Part shown: in pieces, positions 29,897-40,480 of the stretch
Position numbering within the stretch: position 1 is the first letter of the stretch
Layout of the letters: every line of letters starts with the position of its first letter
From: Thermoleptolyngbya sichuanensis A183
Lineage (GTDB): Bacteria > Cyanobacteriota > Cyanobacteriia > Elainellales > Elainellaceae
Length of the DNA: 64,000 nucleotides
Direction: 5' to 3'
NCBI RefSeq assembly: GCF_013177315.1
Contig: NZ_CP053661.1
Coordinates: forward strand, 4,898,001 to 4,962,000
The notes under the pieces: model-generated
Told to the model about the DNA's origin: nothing
Database searches by the model: none
The model's input: only the letters and a program-made list of their open reading frames with translations
Translations under genes and position numbers: made by a program

Positions 29897-30733
29897 ATGA
29901 AACTTGGTAACGGGTTTGGTGCCCTAAGGGAAATTAAAATCCTGGGCATTTCAATACACAATTTCTCTAAGCAGGAGTTCCTAGAATTGTTAGACTCTGG
30001 CGTTGTGTTTACTCCCAACGTCGATCACCTCATTAAACTAGAACGAGATTTTGATTTCTATCGGGTTTATCAAGAGGCGGACTATCGAGTTTGTGACAGC
30101 AAAATTTTATATTATGTATCTCACTTCTTGGGAGTGCCGATTAGAGAAAAGATCTCTGGCTCTGAACTATTACCGGATTTTTGTCAGCACCACAAAGACA
30201 ACGAAGATATCAGGATCTTTCTGCTGGGTGCCCGTGAAGGCGTTGCCTATCGAGCGCAGCAGCGGATGAATGCCAAAGCAGGCAGAGACATTGTTGTGGG
30301 AGCCTACTCGCCTTCGTTTGGCTTTGAGCGAGATGAGACAGAGTGCGCCGAGATCATTGACATGATTAATCGCTCCGGCGCAACGGTCTTGGCCGTTGGC
30401 GTAGGGGCCCCCAAGCAAGAAAAGTGGATTGCTAAATACAAACATCAGCTCCCAAATGTTCGTATTTTTCTGGCAATCGGCGCAGCCATTGACTTTGAGG
30501 CGGGCTATAAGCAGCGATCGCCCCGTTGGATTAGCGAGGCGGGCCTGGAATGGCTCCATCGTCTGCTGTCTGAACCCCGGCGGCTATGGCGACGCTATCT
30601 GATTGAGGGACTTCCCTTCTTTTGGCTCGTCCTCAAGCAAAAGCTGAATCTCTATCGCTCTCCCCACCTTTCTGCACTCTCGCATCAAGCCTACAAATCT
30701 CAAGAAAAAATCGCTCAGAAAGTTGGCGGTTAA
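29897..30733 (+). CDS. WecG/TagA/CpsF family glycosyltransferase (GT26)
   Basis: 278 residues, start ATG at 29897. Family motifs in order: GVVFTPNVDHLIKL near 40, then YRVCDSKILYYVSHFLGVP, RIFLLGAREGVAY, AVGVGAPKQEKWIAKY and FLAIGAAIDFEAG. The terminal helix WLHRLLSEPRRLWRRYL binds the membrane in this family. These enzymes add ManNAcA, ManNAc or other sugars to a polyprenyl-linked acceptor, usually the second sugar. It is followed by two GT4 genes. Confidence 0.93.
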   Translation: MKLGNGFGALREIKILGISIHNFSKQEFLELLDSGVVFTPNVDHLIKLERDFDFYRVYQEADYRVCDSKILYYVSHFLGVPIREKISGSELLPDFCQHHKDNEDIRIFLLGAREGVAYRAQQRMNAKAGRDIVVGAYSPSFGFERDETECAEIIDMINRSGATVLAVGVGAPKQEKWIAKYKHQLPNVRIFLAIGAAIDFEAGYKQRSPRWISEAGLEWLHRLLSEPRRLWRRYLIEGLPFFWLVLKQKLNLYRSPHLSALSHQAYKSQEKIAQKVGG

Positions 30734-30755
30734 ACGCTTTAGGAACCTTGAACGG

Positions 30756-32087
30756 ATGAGAAACTCTGATTCCAAAACCTATTTGATGGTTTTGCCTGTT
30801 TACTATTACAGGCTCGATTCCCAAACCGTTGCATTAGAGAGTGCGTTTGTGAAGCACTTGATGCTGCTAAGAGAAAAGATTTCACCCATCTTTAATCATC
30901 TTGTGGTTGGGCTGGTTGAAATGAGTGATGAGGAGTATTCTCATAGGAAGCAATGGCTATCAGTTGTGGATGAATCTGAAGCAGGAATTCGATTCAAGTC
31001 GCTGTATAGAGTTCAAGATTTATCTTCCAAAGCTCAGCAGTTTTTTCAGCTATTTCGGGTTGCAAACAGATTAAAAAGTCTGATTTCGCAATGCGATCTG
31101 TTGCATACTGGCTTGGCTGCAAACATCTGGTTTCCAATGGAGTTTATTGCGACACTGCTGGGTCGAATTCTTAAGAAACCGACAGTTTACGTCGTAGACA
31201 TTGACTTCAGAAACACGGCTCAGATGAGCTATGAAACAGGGACTTGGTCACTCAAGAGTTATCTACTTTGCAAATATATCTACGACAGCTTTCGGGCACT
31301 GCAAGTTTACTGCGCGTCCAAAATCTGCTCACTAATTTTGCTAAAAGGCGAAAAGCTCTGCCGTGATTTTGGCAGAGGTAAGCCGAATGTGAAGAACTTC
31401 TTGGATGCGGCGCATAGCAGGCATCACATTATTAGAAGAGATCGGCTGGCTCAAAAGTTGCTAAATCTAGAAGATCAAGGGCGGCCTCTAGAAGTGGTTT
31501 ACTTCGGACGGTTAACGCCCTACAAGGGAGTTGATCGGTGCCTTCACGCAGTGGCGATCGCCCATCACCAGTTCGGATGCGATGTCGTATTTCACGTCAT
31601 TGGTAGCGGTGAGCAGCTAGAAGAACTGAAGCGTCTGGCACAATCTTTGAAAATTATCGAAAGAGTCATTTTCCACGGCGCACTTCCATTTAACCAGGAC
31701 TTTTTTGAGAAGCTTTACTCATATCACCTGCTGTTAGCAGCACCGCTCAATGAAGACACGCCTCGCAGCGCCCTAGATGCGATGGCAGCAGGGATTCCAA
31801 TCCTTGCATTTGATACCTACTACTACAGAGATCTTTCAGCCACTGGTGCGGTTGATACAGTTGCCTGGCCGTCCATAGAAGAAATGTCTCAAAAGATTGC
31901 ATACTACAGCAAGAATAGAGATTTGCTAGCGGACATGGCAGTCCAAGCTGTTGAATTTGCAAAACAAAATACTCAAGAGGAATGGTTGCAGCGGCGCTTT
32001 GAGTGGACGCTAGCTTTTGCTGGAATCACTCAACCAGCTTTGGCTACTCCACAGACAGGACAGCGACAGCTTTCAAATGTGAGTTAA
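30756..32087 (+). CDS. Glycosyltransferase family 4
   Basis: 443 residues from the ATG at 30756, just after the WecG-like stop. A TTG at 30723 would overlap that gene. The C-terminal donor domain has EVVYFGRLTPYKGVDRCLHA, then FHVIGSGEQLEELKRLA, VIFHGALPF and APLNEDTPRSALDAMAAGIP. In place of the usual E-x7-E, the first position is E (NEDT) and the second is D (LDAMAAG). The acceptor domain is diverged. The codons are AT-richer than in flanking genes, as for the 24.4-33 kb glycosyltransferases in general. Confidence 0.85.
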   Translation: MRNSDSKTYLMVLPVYYYRLDSQTVALESAFVKHLMLLREKISPIFNHLVVGLVEMSDEEYSHRKQWLSVVDESEAGIRFKSLYRVQDLSSKAQQFFQLFRVANRLKSLISQCDLLHTGLAANIWFPMEFIATLLGRILKKPTVYVVDIDFRNTAQMSYETGTWSLKSYLLCKYIYDSFRALQVYCASKICSLILLKGEKLCRDFGRGKPNVKNFLDAAHSRHHIIRRDRLAQKLLNLEDQGRPLEVVYFGRLTPYKGVDRCLHAVAIAHHQFGCDVVFHVIGSGEQLEELKRLAQSLKIIERVIFHGALPFNQDFFEKLYSYHLLLAAPLNEDTPRSALDAMAAGIPILAFDTYYYRDLSATGAVDTVAWPSIEEMSQKIAYYSKNRDLLADMAVQAVEFAKQNTQEEWLQRRFEWTLAFAGITQPALATPQTGQRQLSNVS

Positions 32088-32152
32088 GTCTTCTCTTATT
32101 CAAAAATTAAATTTTCAAAAGTGTATTAATCGAAGTTCTTGGAGGTTTCTCC

Positions 32153-32290
32153 ATGCAGCTAAAGCATCTTTCAAGGCTAGCAACTCGACATCTCTATCAC
32201 AACACCCCTAAAACTCTCTATTTGGCAACTGGACATGACCACACTCGTCCATTGTCTATTCGAGGATTTGTTAATGAACGCGACTGCTAA
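32153..32290 (+). CDS. Possible 45-residue peptide between two glycosyltransferase genes
   Basis: An ATG at 32153 preceded by GGAGG at 8-base spacing opens a 45-codon frame ending TAA at 32288-32290. The peptide begins MQLKHLSRLATRHLYHNTPK and is basic and histidine-rich, with no membrane segment. I recognise no family. The good ribosome-binding site is the main support; it could be a leader peptide, a decayed gene remnant or chance. Confidence 0.35.
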   Translation: MQLKHLSRLATRHLYHNTPKTLYLATGHDHTRPLSIRGFVNERDC

Positions 32291-32307
32291 CACTTGTTGA
32301 GAGTATC

Positions 32308-33471
32308 ATGAAGGCAATTTTAGTCAACAACTATGACCTGCTCGGAATCTTGAACTTGCTCCAAGAGGAACATGGAAACGCTCCGTCTCAGCATCTTTGG
32401 GGCTATGACTCGTTGACTCGTCATGATATTGGAGTTGATATTCTCCCCTTTCAAGGGAGTGCCTTTCTCAAAAAAATCAGTGGCAAGCTGAAGATTTTTG
32501 GAGATTTGGATCAGCAGCTTAGATTGTTGGCAAACTGTCGTCGCTATGATGTAATCTATTCGGCGCATTATTTAACCACAACACTTCTTTCTTTTCTGAG
32601 CATTCTGGGGCTTCTGAAAAAGCCAATTGTGGCGATTGGATATCAGGCTCCTCGCACAAAAGCGTTTCATTGGAAGCTGTTTGTGAAAACGTTTATTGAA
32701 GGCAATAACAAGATTCTGTGTTTGAGTGAATCTTTGCTGAGGGATCTGGAAGATTTTGGAGTTCCCAGGCAGAAGCTAGATTTGATTGAGTGGGGTGCAG
32801 ATTTGAGATTTTATCAGCCTGTCAATCTAAGTGAATCAACGGCTGAACAAGCTGCCAGGGAGAGGTTTATTCTCAGCCCTGGAAAGTCTTATCGAGACTA
32901 TCCAACCCTGGTCAAAGCGTTTGAAAACTTGGACTGTGGCTTAACGATTTGTGGGGCTGGTCAGCTTGATCTCAAGCATCTAAAGCAGCGAGCGGTCGGC
33001 AGTGCCGAGGCGCATTTGCCCAGTAATGTATCCATCCTGCAAGACATGATTGACTGGCGAGATTTTATTCGTCTCTATCAGCAGGCGTATGCGGTGGCGA
33101 TTCCTGTTGTGGAGGAAAAAGCCAGGTTCAAAAATGCGATTGGTCTGACGGTGCTGACGGAGGCGATGGCAATGGGGAAGGCGATCGCCATGACGCGCAG
33201 CGACTATGTGGGTGTGGATCTGGAGCGAGAAGGAATTGGGCTGTGGGTCGAGGAAGGCGATGTGGATGGCTGGCAAAGGGCGATCGCCTATCTGTTGGAT
33301 AATCCCAAAGAAACCCGCGAAATGGGTCGCCGCGCCCGCCTTTTGGCCGAGCAGCGCTTCAACCTGGAGCAGTTCTCCAAGAAACTGGCTGATTCGCTCT
33401 GGCAGGCCTACAATGCCCAGCAACCTGCCCGCCCGACAATTTCCGTTCGCCAGCGGGCCCTGCTGCGCTAA
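32308..33471 (+). CDS. Glycosyltransferase family 4-like protein
   Basis: 387 residues, start ATG at 32308. The N-terminal domain has SAHYLTTTLLSFLSILGLL, and the C-terminal one has ERFILSPGKSYRDYPTLVKA, then LTICGAGQLDL, VSILQDMIDWRDFIRLYQQA and IGLTVLTEAMAMGKAIAMT. The E-A-M-A-M-G-K text is the nucleotide-sugar helix. The GC content rises in the last third. It is the last gene of the plus-strand cluster and overlaps the convergent ABC exporter by 4 bp. Confidence 0.83.
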   Translation: MKAILVNNYDLLGILNLLQEEHGNAPSQHLWGYDSLTRHDIGVDILPFQGSAFLKKISGKLKIFGDLDQQLRLLANCRRYDVIYSAHYLTTTLLSFLSILGLLKKPIVAIGYQAPRTKAFHWKLFVKTFIEGNNKILCLSESLLRDLEDFGVPRQKLDLIEWGADLRFYQPVNLSESTAEQAARERFILSPGKSYRDYPTLVKAFENLDCGLTICGAGQLDLKHLKQRAVGSAEAHLPSNVSILQDMIDWRDFIRLYQQAYAVAIPVVEEKARFKNAIGLTVLTEAMAMGKAIAMTRSDYVGVDLEREGIGLWVEEGDVDGWQRAIAYLLDNPKETREMGRRARLLAEQRFNLEQFSKKLADSLWQAYNAQQPARPTISVRQRALLR

Positions 33472-35240
33472 CTTGCGCCCAGTTGGATCGCATACAGGTT
33501 TGCGTAAATTCCTTTTTGGGCAATTAGCTCAGCGTGGGTTCCCCGTTCCGCGATCTGCCCCTGCTGAACCACGAGAACCTGATCGGCTTGGGTCACGGTG
33601 CTGAGGCGATGGGCAATCACAAAGCTGGTGCGGTTCTGGAGCAACCGGGCGATCGCCTCTTGCACCAATGCTTCAGTGCGCGTGTCAATACTGCTGGTCG
33701 CCTCGTCCAGGATCAAAATTTTTGGATTAATCAGCACCGCCCGCGCAATACTAACCAACTGCCGCTGTCCCTGGCTCAGCGGTGCGCCCCGCTCCCCCAG
33801 CAGCGTGCTATATCCCTGCGGCAGCGAGGTGATAAATTCATGCACATTTGCAGTCTGGGCAGCCGCCTCAATCTCTGCCTGACTGGTATTGGGCGCACCA
33901 AAGGCAATATTCTCCGCCACCGTACCGCTAAAAAGTAAGTTATCTTGCAGCACAATCCCAATCTGGCGGCGCAGGCTGCTTTGGGTAACGCGGCGCACGT
34001 CGATGCCGTCGATTTTCACTGCGCCCTCCGTCACATCATAAAACCGCAGGATCAGGTTAATGATCGTGCTTTTGCCTGCGCCCGTCGGCCCTACCAGCGC
34101 CACCATCTGTCCTGGTTCTGCCACCAAGCTCACCTCTTGCAGCACGCGCTGATTTTCCGTATAGCCAAAAGACACCGACTCGAACCGCACCTCTCCGCGA
34201 ATCGGCGGCATCTCAGTCGCATTGGGTGCATCCTGCAACGTCACAGGCTCATCCAGCAGCAAAAAGATTCGGTCTAATCCCGCCAGTCCAGACTGCGCCT
34301 GCGTATAAAACTGGCTGAGAATTTGAATGGGGCGAAAGAACTGCTGCACATACAGCAGAAACGCCGTCACCACGCCCACAGACATCGCCCCCGTCACTGC
34401 CAGATAGCCACCATAGGCCATCACACCCGCCGTCGCCAGCGTGTTCAGAAAATCAATCGACGGCAAAAAGGCAGAGGTCACGGCCACAGCCTGCACATTG
34501 GCCCGGCGATTGGCCTCGTTCAGGCTATCAAATTCCTGAATATTCAGTTGCGTCCGGTTAAACGCCTGCGCCTCGCGCACGCTGCTAATGTCCTCCTCCA
34601 GCTTGGCCGACAGTTCGCCAATGGTCTCCCGCGCCACGCGAAACCGCCGCCGTGCCCAGCGCGAAAAGAACCCGGTCGTGAAAATCATCACGGGCACCAC
34701 CAGATTGCTCAGCAGCCCCAGTTGCAGGTTCATTGACAGCATGGCGATGATGATGCCGACCAGGCTAAACGCCTGCCCCAGCATTTGCGGCACCGTCAGC
34801 CCAAAGGCCTGATTCACCGTGTTCACATCATTCAGCAGGCGGCTCATTAGGTCGCCCGCCTCGCTGCGGTCAAAAAAGCTGACCGGAAGACTCTGCACCT
34901 TGGTAAACAAGTCCTGCCGCAGTTGCCCCAGCACCCGCTGCATCATGTTGCCAATGCGCCAGATTTGTCCCCGAATCGCCACCACGCCCAGCACGTAAAT
35001 CACCACCAGCAGCACCAGCAGCCGCGCCAGCCCCGGCCAGTTGCCCTGCAAGATGAGGTGGTCGATTGCCCAGCCAATCAACAGGGGGCCAATGGACTGC
35101 GTGGTTGCGCCGAGCATCACCAGCAGGAGCGCGATGGGAATTTCCTGACGATAGGGCGCGAAATATTGCAGAAATCGCCGCAGGGTCGAGAGCTTGGGCT
35201 TTTGCTCCGCAGCGACAATGGGGGACGGGCCTCTGATCAT
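33468..35240 (-). CDS. ABC exporter, fused membrane and ATPase domains (MsbA/MdlB-like)
   Basis: 590 residues, a half-size exporter that would work as a dimer. Six membrane helices occupy about 30-310 and the ATPase about 345-590. Walker A GPTGAGKST is at 384-392, signature LSQGQRQ near 492 and Walker B ILILDEATSS near 515; the H-loop is IAHRLSTV. All catalytic residues are present. The family exports lipids, drugs or glycolipids; the substrate is unknown. The start overlaps the MscS gene stop as ATGA, so the two are co-translated. It lies tail-to-tail with the glycosyltransferase cluster. Confidence 0.92.
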   Translation of the reverse strand: MIRGPSPIVAAEQKPKLSTLRRFLQYFAPYRQEIPIALLLVMLGATTQSIGPLLIGWAIDHLILQGNWPGLARLLVLLVVIYVLGVVAIRGQIWRIGNMMQRVLGQLRQDLFTKVQSLPVSFFDRSEAGDLMSRLLNDVNTVNQAFGLTVPQMLGQAFSLVGIIIAMLSMNLQLGLLSNLVVPVMIFTTGFFSRWARRRFRVARETIGELSAKLEEDISSVREAQAFNRTQLNIQEFDSLNEANRRANVQAVAVTSAFLPSIDFLNTLATAGVMAYGGYLAVTGAMSVGVVTAFLLYVQQFFRPIQILSQFYTQAQSGLAGLDRIFLLLDEPVTLQDAPNATEMPPIRGEVRFESVSFGYTENQRVLQEVSLVAEPGQMVALVGPTGAGKSTIINLILRFYDVTEGAVKIDGIDVRRVTQSSLRRQIGIVLQDNLLFSGTVAENIAFGAPNTSQAEIEAAAQTANVHEFITSLPQGYSTLLGERGAPLSQGQRQLVSIARAVLINPKILILDEATSSIDTRTEALVQEAIARLLQNRTSFVIAHRLSTVTQADQVLVVQQGQIAERGTHAELIAQKGIYANLYAIQLGAS

Positions 35241-36097
35241 AAGGCTTCAGCCTTGGGTGCGGGGTAGAGATGCACATCGCGCTGGGGAAAGGGAATGGTA
35301 ATCCCGGCGGCATCCAGCTTTTTCTTAATGTTTTCGTAGGCGGCAAAATAGACGGGCCAGTAGTGTTCGGTGTGGGTCCAGGGGCGCACGGCAAAGTCTA
35401 CGCTGCTTTCCGCCAGTTCCAAAACGCCAATCATCGGCGGCGGATCGCTGAGAATTCGTTCATCTTGGGCTAGCGCTTCGGCGATCGCCCGCTTCACCCG
35501 GTCAATGTCTTCGTGGTAGGCAACGCCCACCACCAGATCCACCCGCAGAATGCCCTTTGTGGAATAGTTAATGATATTGCCGCCGGTAAGGCTGTTATTG
35601 GGAATGACGACCGTCTTGTTATCCAACCGCCGCAGCACCGTTGTAAAAAGCTGAATATCTTCCACAAAGCCCGATTCGCCGCCGCCCTCGATCCAGTCGC
35701 CAACACGAAACGGATGAAAAAAGACAATCAGCAGCCCTGCTGCAAAGTTGGACAGCGACCCTTGCAGCGCCAGCCCAATTGCCAGACCCGCCGCCCCCAG
35801 CACCGCCACCAGCGACGTGGTTTGGATGCCCAGTTGCCCCAGCGCCGCCAAAATCACAAAGGCCGTCAGTCCGTATTCAGCCAGATTGCCGGTAAATGCA
35901 ACGAGGTTAGGGTCAATCGTGGTCGGGGTCATCAGTCGCTTGATCAGGCGGCGGAGTTGCTTGGCCAGCCAGCGACCCACGACTAGAATAATCGCTGCGC
36001 CCAGCAGTCGCAGCCCAAAGTCTACGCCCAGAGATTGCAGTTGCAGCAACAGGGCATTCCAGGCATCGAGGTTAAACAGATCAAAATCAAAGGTCAT
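35237..36097 (-). CDS. Small-conductance mechanosensitive channel (MscS family)
   Basis: 286 residues, start ATG at 36097. Membrane helices lie at about 27-45, 70-90 and the pore helix at about 95-125 (VAVLGAAGLAIGLALQGSLS, then NFAAGLLIVFFHPFRVGDW), the MscS core with its Gly/Ala packing pattern. The beta and C-terminal domain follows (VIPNNSLTGGNIINYS). It relieves pressure on osmotic downshift. Overlap with the ABC gene indicates one operon. Confidence 0.93.
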   Translation of the reverse strand: MTFDFDLFNLDAWNALLLQLQSLGVDFGLRLLGAAIILVVGRWLAKQLRRLIKRLMTPTTIDPNLVAFTGNLAEYGLTAFVILAALGQLGIQTTSLVAVLGAAGLAIGLALQGSLSNFAAGLLIVFFHPFRVGDWIEGGGESGFVEDIQLFTTVLRRLDNKTVVIPNNSLTGGNIINYSTKGILRVDLVVGVAYHEDIDRVKRAIAEALAQDERILSDPPPMIGVLELAESSVDFAVRPWTHTEHYWPVYFAAYENIKKKLDAAGITIPFPQRDVHLYPAPKAEAL

Positions 36098-36332
36098 GAG
36101 CAGGAGATCGTCAGTATGGCGTATGAGGTGAGGGAAGTTAACCTTGGAACGGGTGTCCGCATTCTATAACCTAATCCCGAACCACCGCACTGCCCCCCAG
36201 ATACCGAGTCTAGATCTCTAGACCCCGCACGGCAGGGGGCAGTCGTCCAAACATCTCGCTCATTCCCTAGTTCGCTACAATGAACGTTAGGCCTTAGAAC
36301 CCTAAGTTTCTTCACTATCGCCCATTGACACC

Positions 36333-39227
36333 ATGCTGAAAGCCCTGCTGGGAGACCCCAACGCCCGTAAGCTCAAGAAATATCAGCCTGATCTAGCAGA
36401 AATTAAGCTGCTAGAGCCAGAAATGGAGGCGCTGTCGGATGATGAGCTGCGGGGCAAGACGGCGGAGTTTAAGCAGCGAATTGAAAAAGGAGAAAGCCTG
36501 GACGACCTGCTGCCAGAGGCGTTTGCAGTGGTGCGGGAAGCGGGCAAGCGGGTGCTGGGAATGCGCCACTTTGACGTGCAGCTCCTCGGCGGCATGGTGC
36601 TGCATGATGGACAGATTGCCGAGATGAAGACGGGCGAAGGAAAGACCCTCGTGGCTACCTCGCCTGCCTATCTCAACGCGCTGTCGGGCAAGGGCGTGCA
36701 TGTGATTACGGTAAACGACTACCTAGCCCGCCGGGACGCGGAGTGGATGGGGCAGGTGCATCGCTTCTTGGGGCTGTCAGTCGGGCTGATCCAGTCGGGG
36801 ATGAACCCGATCGAGCGCAAGCGCAACTACGACTGCGACATTACCTACGGCACCAACAGCGAACTGGGGTTTGACTATTTGCGCGACAACATGGCCACGT
36901 CGATGCAGGAGGTGGTGCAGCGCCCGTTTAACTTCTGCATCATCGACGAAGTGGATTCGGTGCTGATTGACGAAGCGCGGACACCGCTGATTATTTCGGG
37001 GCAAGTGGATCGCCCCAACGAGAAATATACCCGCGCGTCGGAGGTGGCGCGGGAGCTGTGGCAAGTTCGTCAGGGCGTGAAGCGGCAAATCGAGAAAGTG
37101 GAGGAGGCGATCGCCGCTGCTCTGCAAGAAGGCAACAAAGCCGAAGCCAACCAGCTTAACCGCGAACTCGATCGGCTCAAGGAAGAACTCGATCGCTATT
37201 ACGAAGTAGACGAAAAGCAGCGCAACGTGCTGCTGAGCGACGAGGGCTTTGAGGTGGTAGAACAGCGCCTCGGCGTGAAGGACTTGTTCGACCCCAAAGA
37301 TCCCTGGGCGCACTTTATCTTTGGGGCGCTGAAGTCCTACGAACTCTTTATTCGCGACGTGAACTACATCGTTCGCAATGGTGAAATTGTGATTGTGGAC
37401 GAATTTACCGGACGGGTGATGCCGGGCCGCCGCTGGAGCGATGGCTTGCACCAAGCGATCGAAGCCAAGGAGGGTGTGGAAATTCAGCCAGAAACCCAAA
37501 CCCTGGCAACGATTACCTACCAGAACTTCTTCTTGCTCTACCCCAAGCTGGCAGGCATGACGGGCACGGCAAAGACCGAAGAGGCCGAGTTTGAGAAAAT
37601 CTACAAGCTAGAAGTGACAGTCGTGCCCACCAATCGCCCCACGGGTCGGGTTGACCTGTCGGACGTGGTGTACAAAAACGAAAACGCCAAATGGCGAGCC
37701 GTGGCGCAGGAATGCGCCGAGATGCACCAGATGGGTCGCCCGGTGCTAGTGGGGACGACCAGCGTGGAAAAATCGGAGCTACTGTCGAGCTATCTGTCGC
37801 AGCTAAGTGTGCCCCACAACCTGCTGAATGCGAAACCCGAAAACGTAGAGCGCGAGTCGGAAATTATCGCCCAGGCCGGTCGCAAAGGCACGGTGACGAT
37901 CGCCACTAACATGGCAGGACGCGGTACGGACATCATTCTGGGGGGCAATGCCGACTATATGGCACGGCTCAAGGTGCGGGAATACCTGATGCCGCGCATT
38001 GTGCAGCCAGAAGATGAGGCCGCCTTTGCCATCAGTGGAGCCGGGGCAGGCGGCGGTCGATCGGGTGGACAGGGCTTTGCCCCTGGCAAAAAGCAGAAAA
38101 CCTGGAAGGTGGCGGCGGATCTGTTCCCGGTGCCGATTTCCAAGGAAGCTGAGCGGCTGCTTAAAGAAGCGGTGGACTTTGCAGTGCAGCAGTATGGCGA
38201 GCGATCGCTCTCTGAGCTAGAGGCCGAAGACAAGCTAGCGACTGCATCGGAAAAAGCGCCCAGCAGCGATCCGGTCATCCTGAAACTGCGCGAAGCCTAT
38301 AACCTGGTGAAGCGCGAGTACGAAGCCCACACGTCTGCCGAGCATGACGAGGTGGTGAAGCTCGGCGGGCTGCACGTCATTGGCACAGAGCGCCACGAGT
38401 CGCGCCGGATTGACAACCAGCTTCGTGGCCGTGCGGGTCGGCAGGGCGACCCCGGTTCCACCAAGTTTTTCCTCAGCCTGGAAGACAACCTGCTGCGGAT
38501 CTTTGGCGGAGAGCGCGTCGCAGGTCTAATGAATATGTTCCGCGTGGAAGAGGACATGCCCATCGAGTCGGGCATGTTGACGCGATCGCTCGAAGGCGCA
38601 CAGAAGAAAGTCGAAACCTACTACTACGACATCCGCAAGCAGGTTTTTGAATATGACGAGGTGATGAACAATCAGCGCCGCGCCATCTACGCCGAGCGCC
38701 GCCGCGTGCTAGAAGGGCAAGACCTGAAGGAGCAGGTGATTAAGTATGCCGAACTGACGATGGACGACATCGTGGATGCCTACATCAACCCCGAACTGCC
38801 GCCGGAAGAATGGGAGCTAGATAAGGTCGTGGCCAAAGTCAAAGAGTTCGTCTACCTATTGGCGGACTTGGAGCCGAGCCAGCTTGAAGACCTCTCTGCG
38901 GGGGAAATCAAGACCTTCCTGCACGAACAGGCTCGCATCGCCTACGACATTAAAGAAGGCCAGGTCGATGCCGCCTCTCCAGGGCTGATGCGCCAGGCCG
39001 AGCGCTTCTTCATCCTCCAGCAGATCGACACGCTCTGGCGCGAACACCTGCAACAGATGGAAGCCCTGCGCGAAGCCATCGGCCTGCGCGGCTATGGTCA
39101 AAAAGACCCGCTGATCGAATACAAGAGCGAAGGCTACGAGCTATTCCTAAATATGATGACCGACATCCGCCGGAACGTGGTCTACTCGCTGTTCCAGTTC
39201 CAGCCGCAGCCGCAGCCCGTGGCTTAG
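36333..39227 (+). CDS. secA: Preprotein translocase ATPase SecA
   Basis: 964 residues, start ATG at 36333. Walker A MKTGEGKT is at 98-105, the DEAD-like box [18 protein letters not shown] is near 210, then [15 protein letters not shown] and [13 protein letters not shown] Gly-rich insertion ([15 protein letters not shown]) and the following ~90 residues are typical of cyanobacterial SecA. The end is QPQPQPVA, without the zinc-binding cysteines of E. coli SecA. It drives protein export through SecYEG in both plasma and thylakoid membranes. It has its own promoter in the 235-bp gap before it. Confidence 0.97.
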   Translation: MLKALLGDPNARKLKKYQPDLAEIKLLEPEMEALSDDELRGKTAEFKQRIEKGESLDDLLPEAFAVVREAGKRVLGMRHFDVQLLGGMVLHDGQIAEMKTGEGKTLVATSPAYLNALSGKGVHVITVNDYLARRDAEWMGQVHRFLGLSVGLIQSGMNPIERKRNYDCDITYGTNSELGFDYLRDNMATSMQEVVQRPFNFCIIDEVDSVLIDEARTPLIISGQVDRPNEKYTRASEVARELWQVRQGVKRQIEKVEEAIAAALQEGNKAEANQLNRELDRLKEELDRYYEVDEKQRNVLLSDEGFEVVEQRLGVKDLFDPKDPWAHFIFGALKSYELFIRDVNYIVRNGEIVIVDEFTGRVMPGRRWSDGLHQAIEAKEGVEIQPETQTLATITYQNFFLLYPKLAGMTGTAKTEEAEFEKIYKLEVTVVPTNRPTGRVDLSDVVYKNENAKWRAVAQECAEMHQMGRPVLVGTTSVEKSELLSSYLSQLSVPHNLLNAKPENVERESEIIAQAGRKGTVTIATNMAGRGTDIILGGNADYMARLKVREYLMPRIVQPEDEAAFAISGAGAGGGRSGGQGFAPGKKQKTWKVAADLFPVPISKEAERLLKEAVDFAVQQYGERSLSELEAEDKLATASEKAPSSDPVILKLREAYNLVKREYEAHTSAEHDEVVKLGGLHVIGTERHESRRIDNQLRGRAGRQGDPGSTKFFLSLEDNLLRIFGGERVAGLMNMFRVEEDMPIESGMLTRSLEGAQKKVETYYYDIRKQVFEYDEVMNNQRRAIYAERRRVLEGQDLKEQVIKYAELTMDDIVDAYINPELPPEEWELDKVVAKVKEFVYLLADLEPSQLEDLSAGEIKTFLHEQARIAYDIKEGQVDAASPGLMRQAERFFILQQIDTLWREHLQQMEALREAIGLRGYGQKDPLIEYKSEGYELFLNMMTDIRRNVVYSLFQFQPQPQPVA

Positions 39228-39675
39228 GTCACTGTCAATGCCGCAATCTGGGCGGTAGCAACTCTGCGGAAGAACGCTATGAATTTATGAAACCTCAAAG
39301 ACTCTGTGAAAAAGCGCAGGGGCTTTGGGTTTTATGTTTACTGATATCCATCTACTCAGATGTGTGTAGACGCTAGCGTTTTTTTCGCGGATTAGCCGCC
39401 CCAAACCCACTTGGCTTGTCAGCGGTGGGTGCTGCTGGGGAGGGGGCAACAGCGGGCGATCGCAAAACGACATGCTGCTTGTTGGCTTCCCGCAGCTTGG
39501 CATCGTGCTGGTTGTAGAAAAATGCCAGCAGCGTAAATCGTCGTCCCTGCGTCACGGGCGTTGCTTCATGCAGCAGCAAGCAGGAAAAGATGACTGCTTC
39601 GCCGGGGGCCGGGCGATAAAGCTGAGAGCCATATTCTGGAAACCTGAGATATCCCCCTTCATAGCCCTCGTTAAG

Positions 39676-39683
39676 ATTTATTT
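39676..39683. repeat. 4-bp tandem duplication causing a frameshift
   Basis: ATTT occurs twice in tandem. One copy gives T-L-N-L-N-E-G in the oxygenase domain; two copies shift the frame and create a stop. Confidence 0.85.
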
Positions 39684-39720
39684 AACGTCATGGCAAAGCG
39701 ACGATGCAAAGAACCGACAT

Positions 39721-39748
39721 TTGTATTGTCGCGGTTGTATTGTCGCGG
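39721..39748. repeat. Perfect 14-bp tandem duplication causing a frameshift
   Basis: TTGTATTGTCGCGG occurs twice back to back, just after the HRD iron-binding motif on the coding strand. Removing one copy restores HRDNTNVGSLHRRFAMTLN. Confidence 0.97.
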
Positions 39749-40448
39749 TGCGGCTTGAAAAAACCTTGCGTTTGGTCATCGTAGCAGCCCACCAGATAGC
39801 GCTCGAAATTGGTCACACGGTAATAGAATGCCTTCTCAATTTCTGGGACAATCCGCCGCCAGATGCGCTGATTAATTTGCCCAATCAGGCTAGGGCCAGT
39901 AATTCGCAGATCCCGCCGTCGCTTGATGGACGGGTTCAGCACTTCCACCGTCTGATCGCCAATCTGCTGCATAAAGCCAGAATCGACGCTGCCCTCTGAC
40001 TCGTAGCGATCCATCAGCAATTGACAAAACGCTGGCTCTAGGACGCGAGGAACCAGCAGCACCAGAGCCTGTCCCGTCACCAGAGTTGGCGGCGAGAGCG
40101 GCGGCAATTGCGACAACTGCTCCATCACTCTTGCTGCATGACTCCCCTGGCGATCGAGCGGGATAATAGCAACAATCCGCAAGTTCTCATCCAGTACAAA
40201 GGTCGTGGGATCGTAGACAATGCTGCCGTTGCTATCAATCTGGCGCACGCCGTAGAGAGTGCTGAGTTGTCCGTCAAAATCCCACAGAAGATTAAGATGG
40301 GGCGATCGCCCAACCAGTTCACCCAGAGCCTGGTCTTGTGGATCAATGCTCACCCCCAAAACCGATACCCCCAGCGCCTGCAACTGGGCTTGTAGGGACA
40401 CAAATTCCATTAGCGCTGCCGAAGTCTCTGGGCTACTGGCGCTACCCA

Positions 40449-40480
40449 AGAAAAACAGCACCGTAGAAAAACAGCACCGT
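40449..40480. repeat. Perfect 16-bp tandem duplication causing a frameshift
   Basis: AGAAAAACAGCACCGT occurs twice back to back. Removing one copy joins GDRTVLFF to LGSASSPET in a single frame of the redoxin-like domain. Confidence 0.97.

Noticed and set aside
36777-37499. 240-codon minus-strand frame inside secA
   Set aside because: Antisense shadow of secA.
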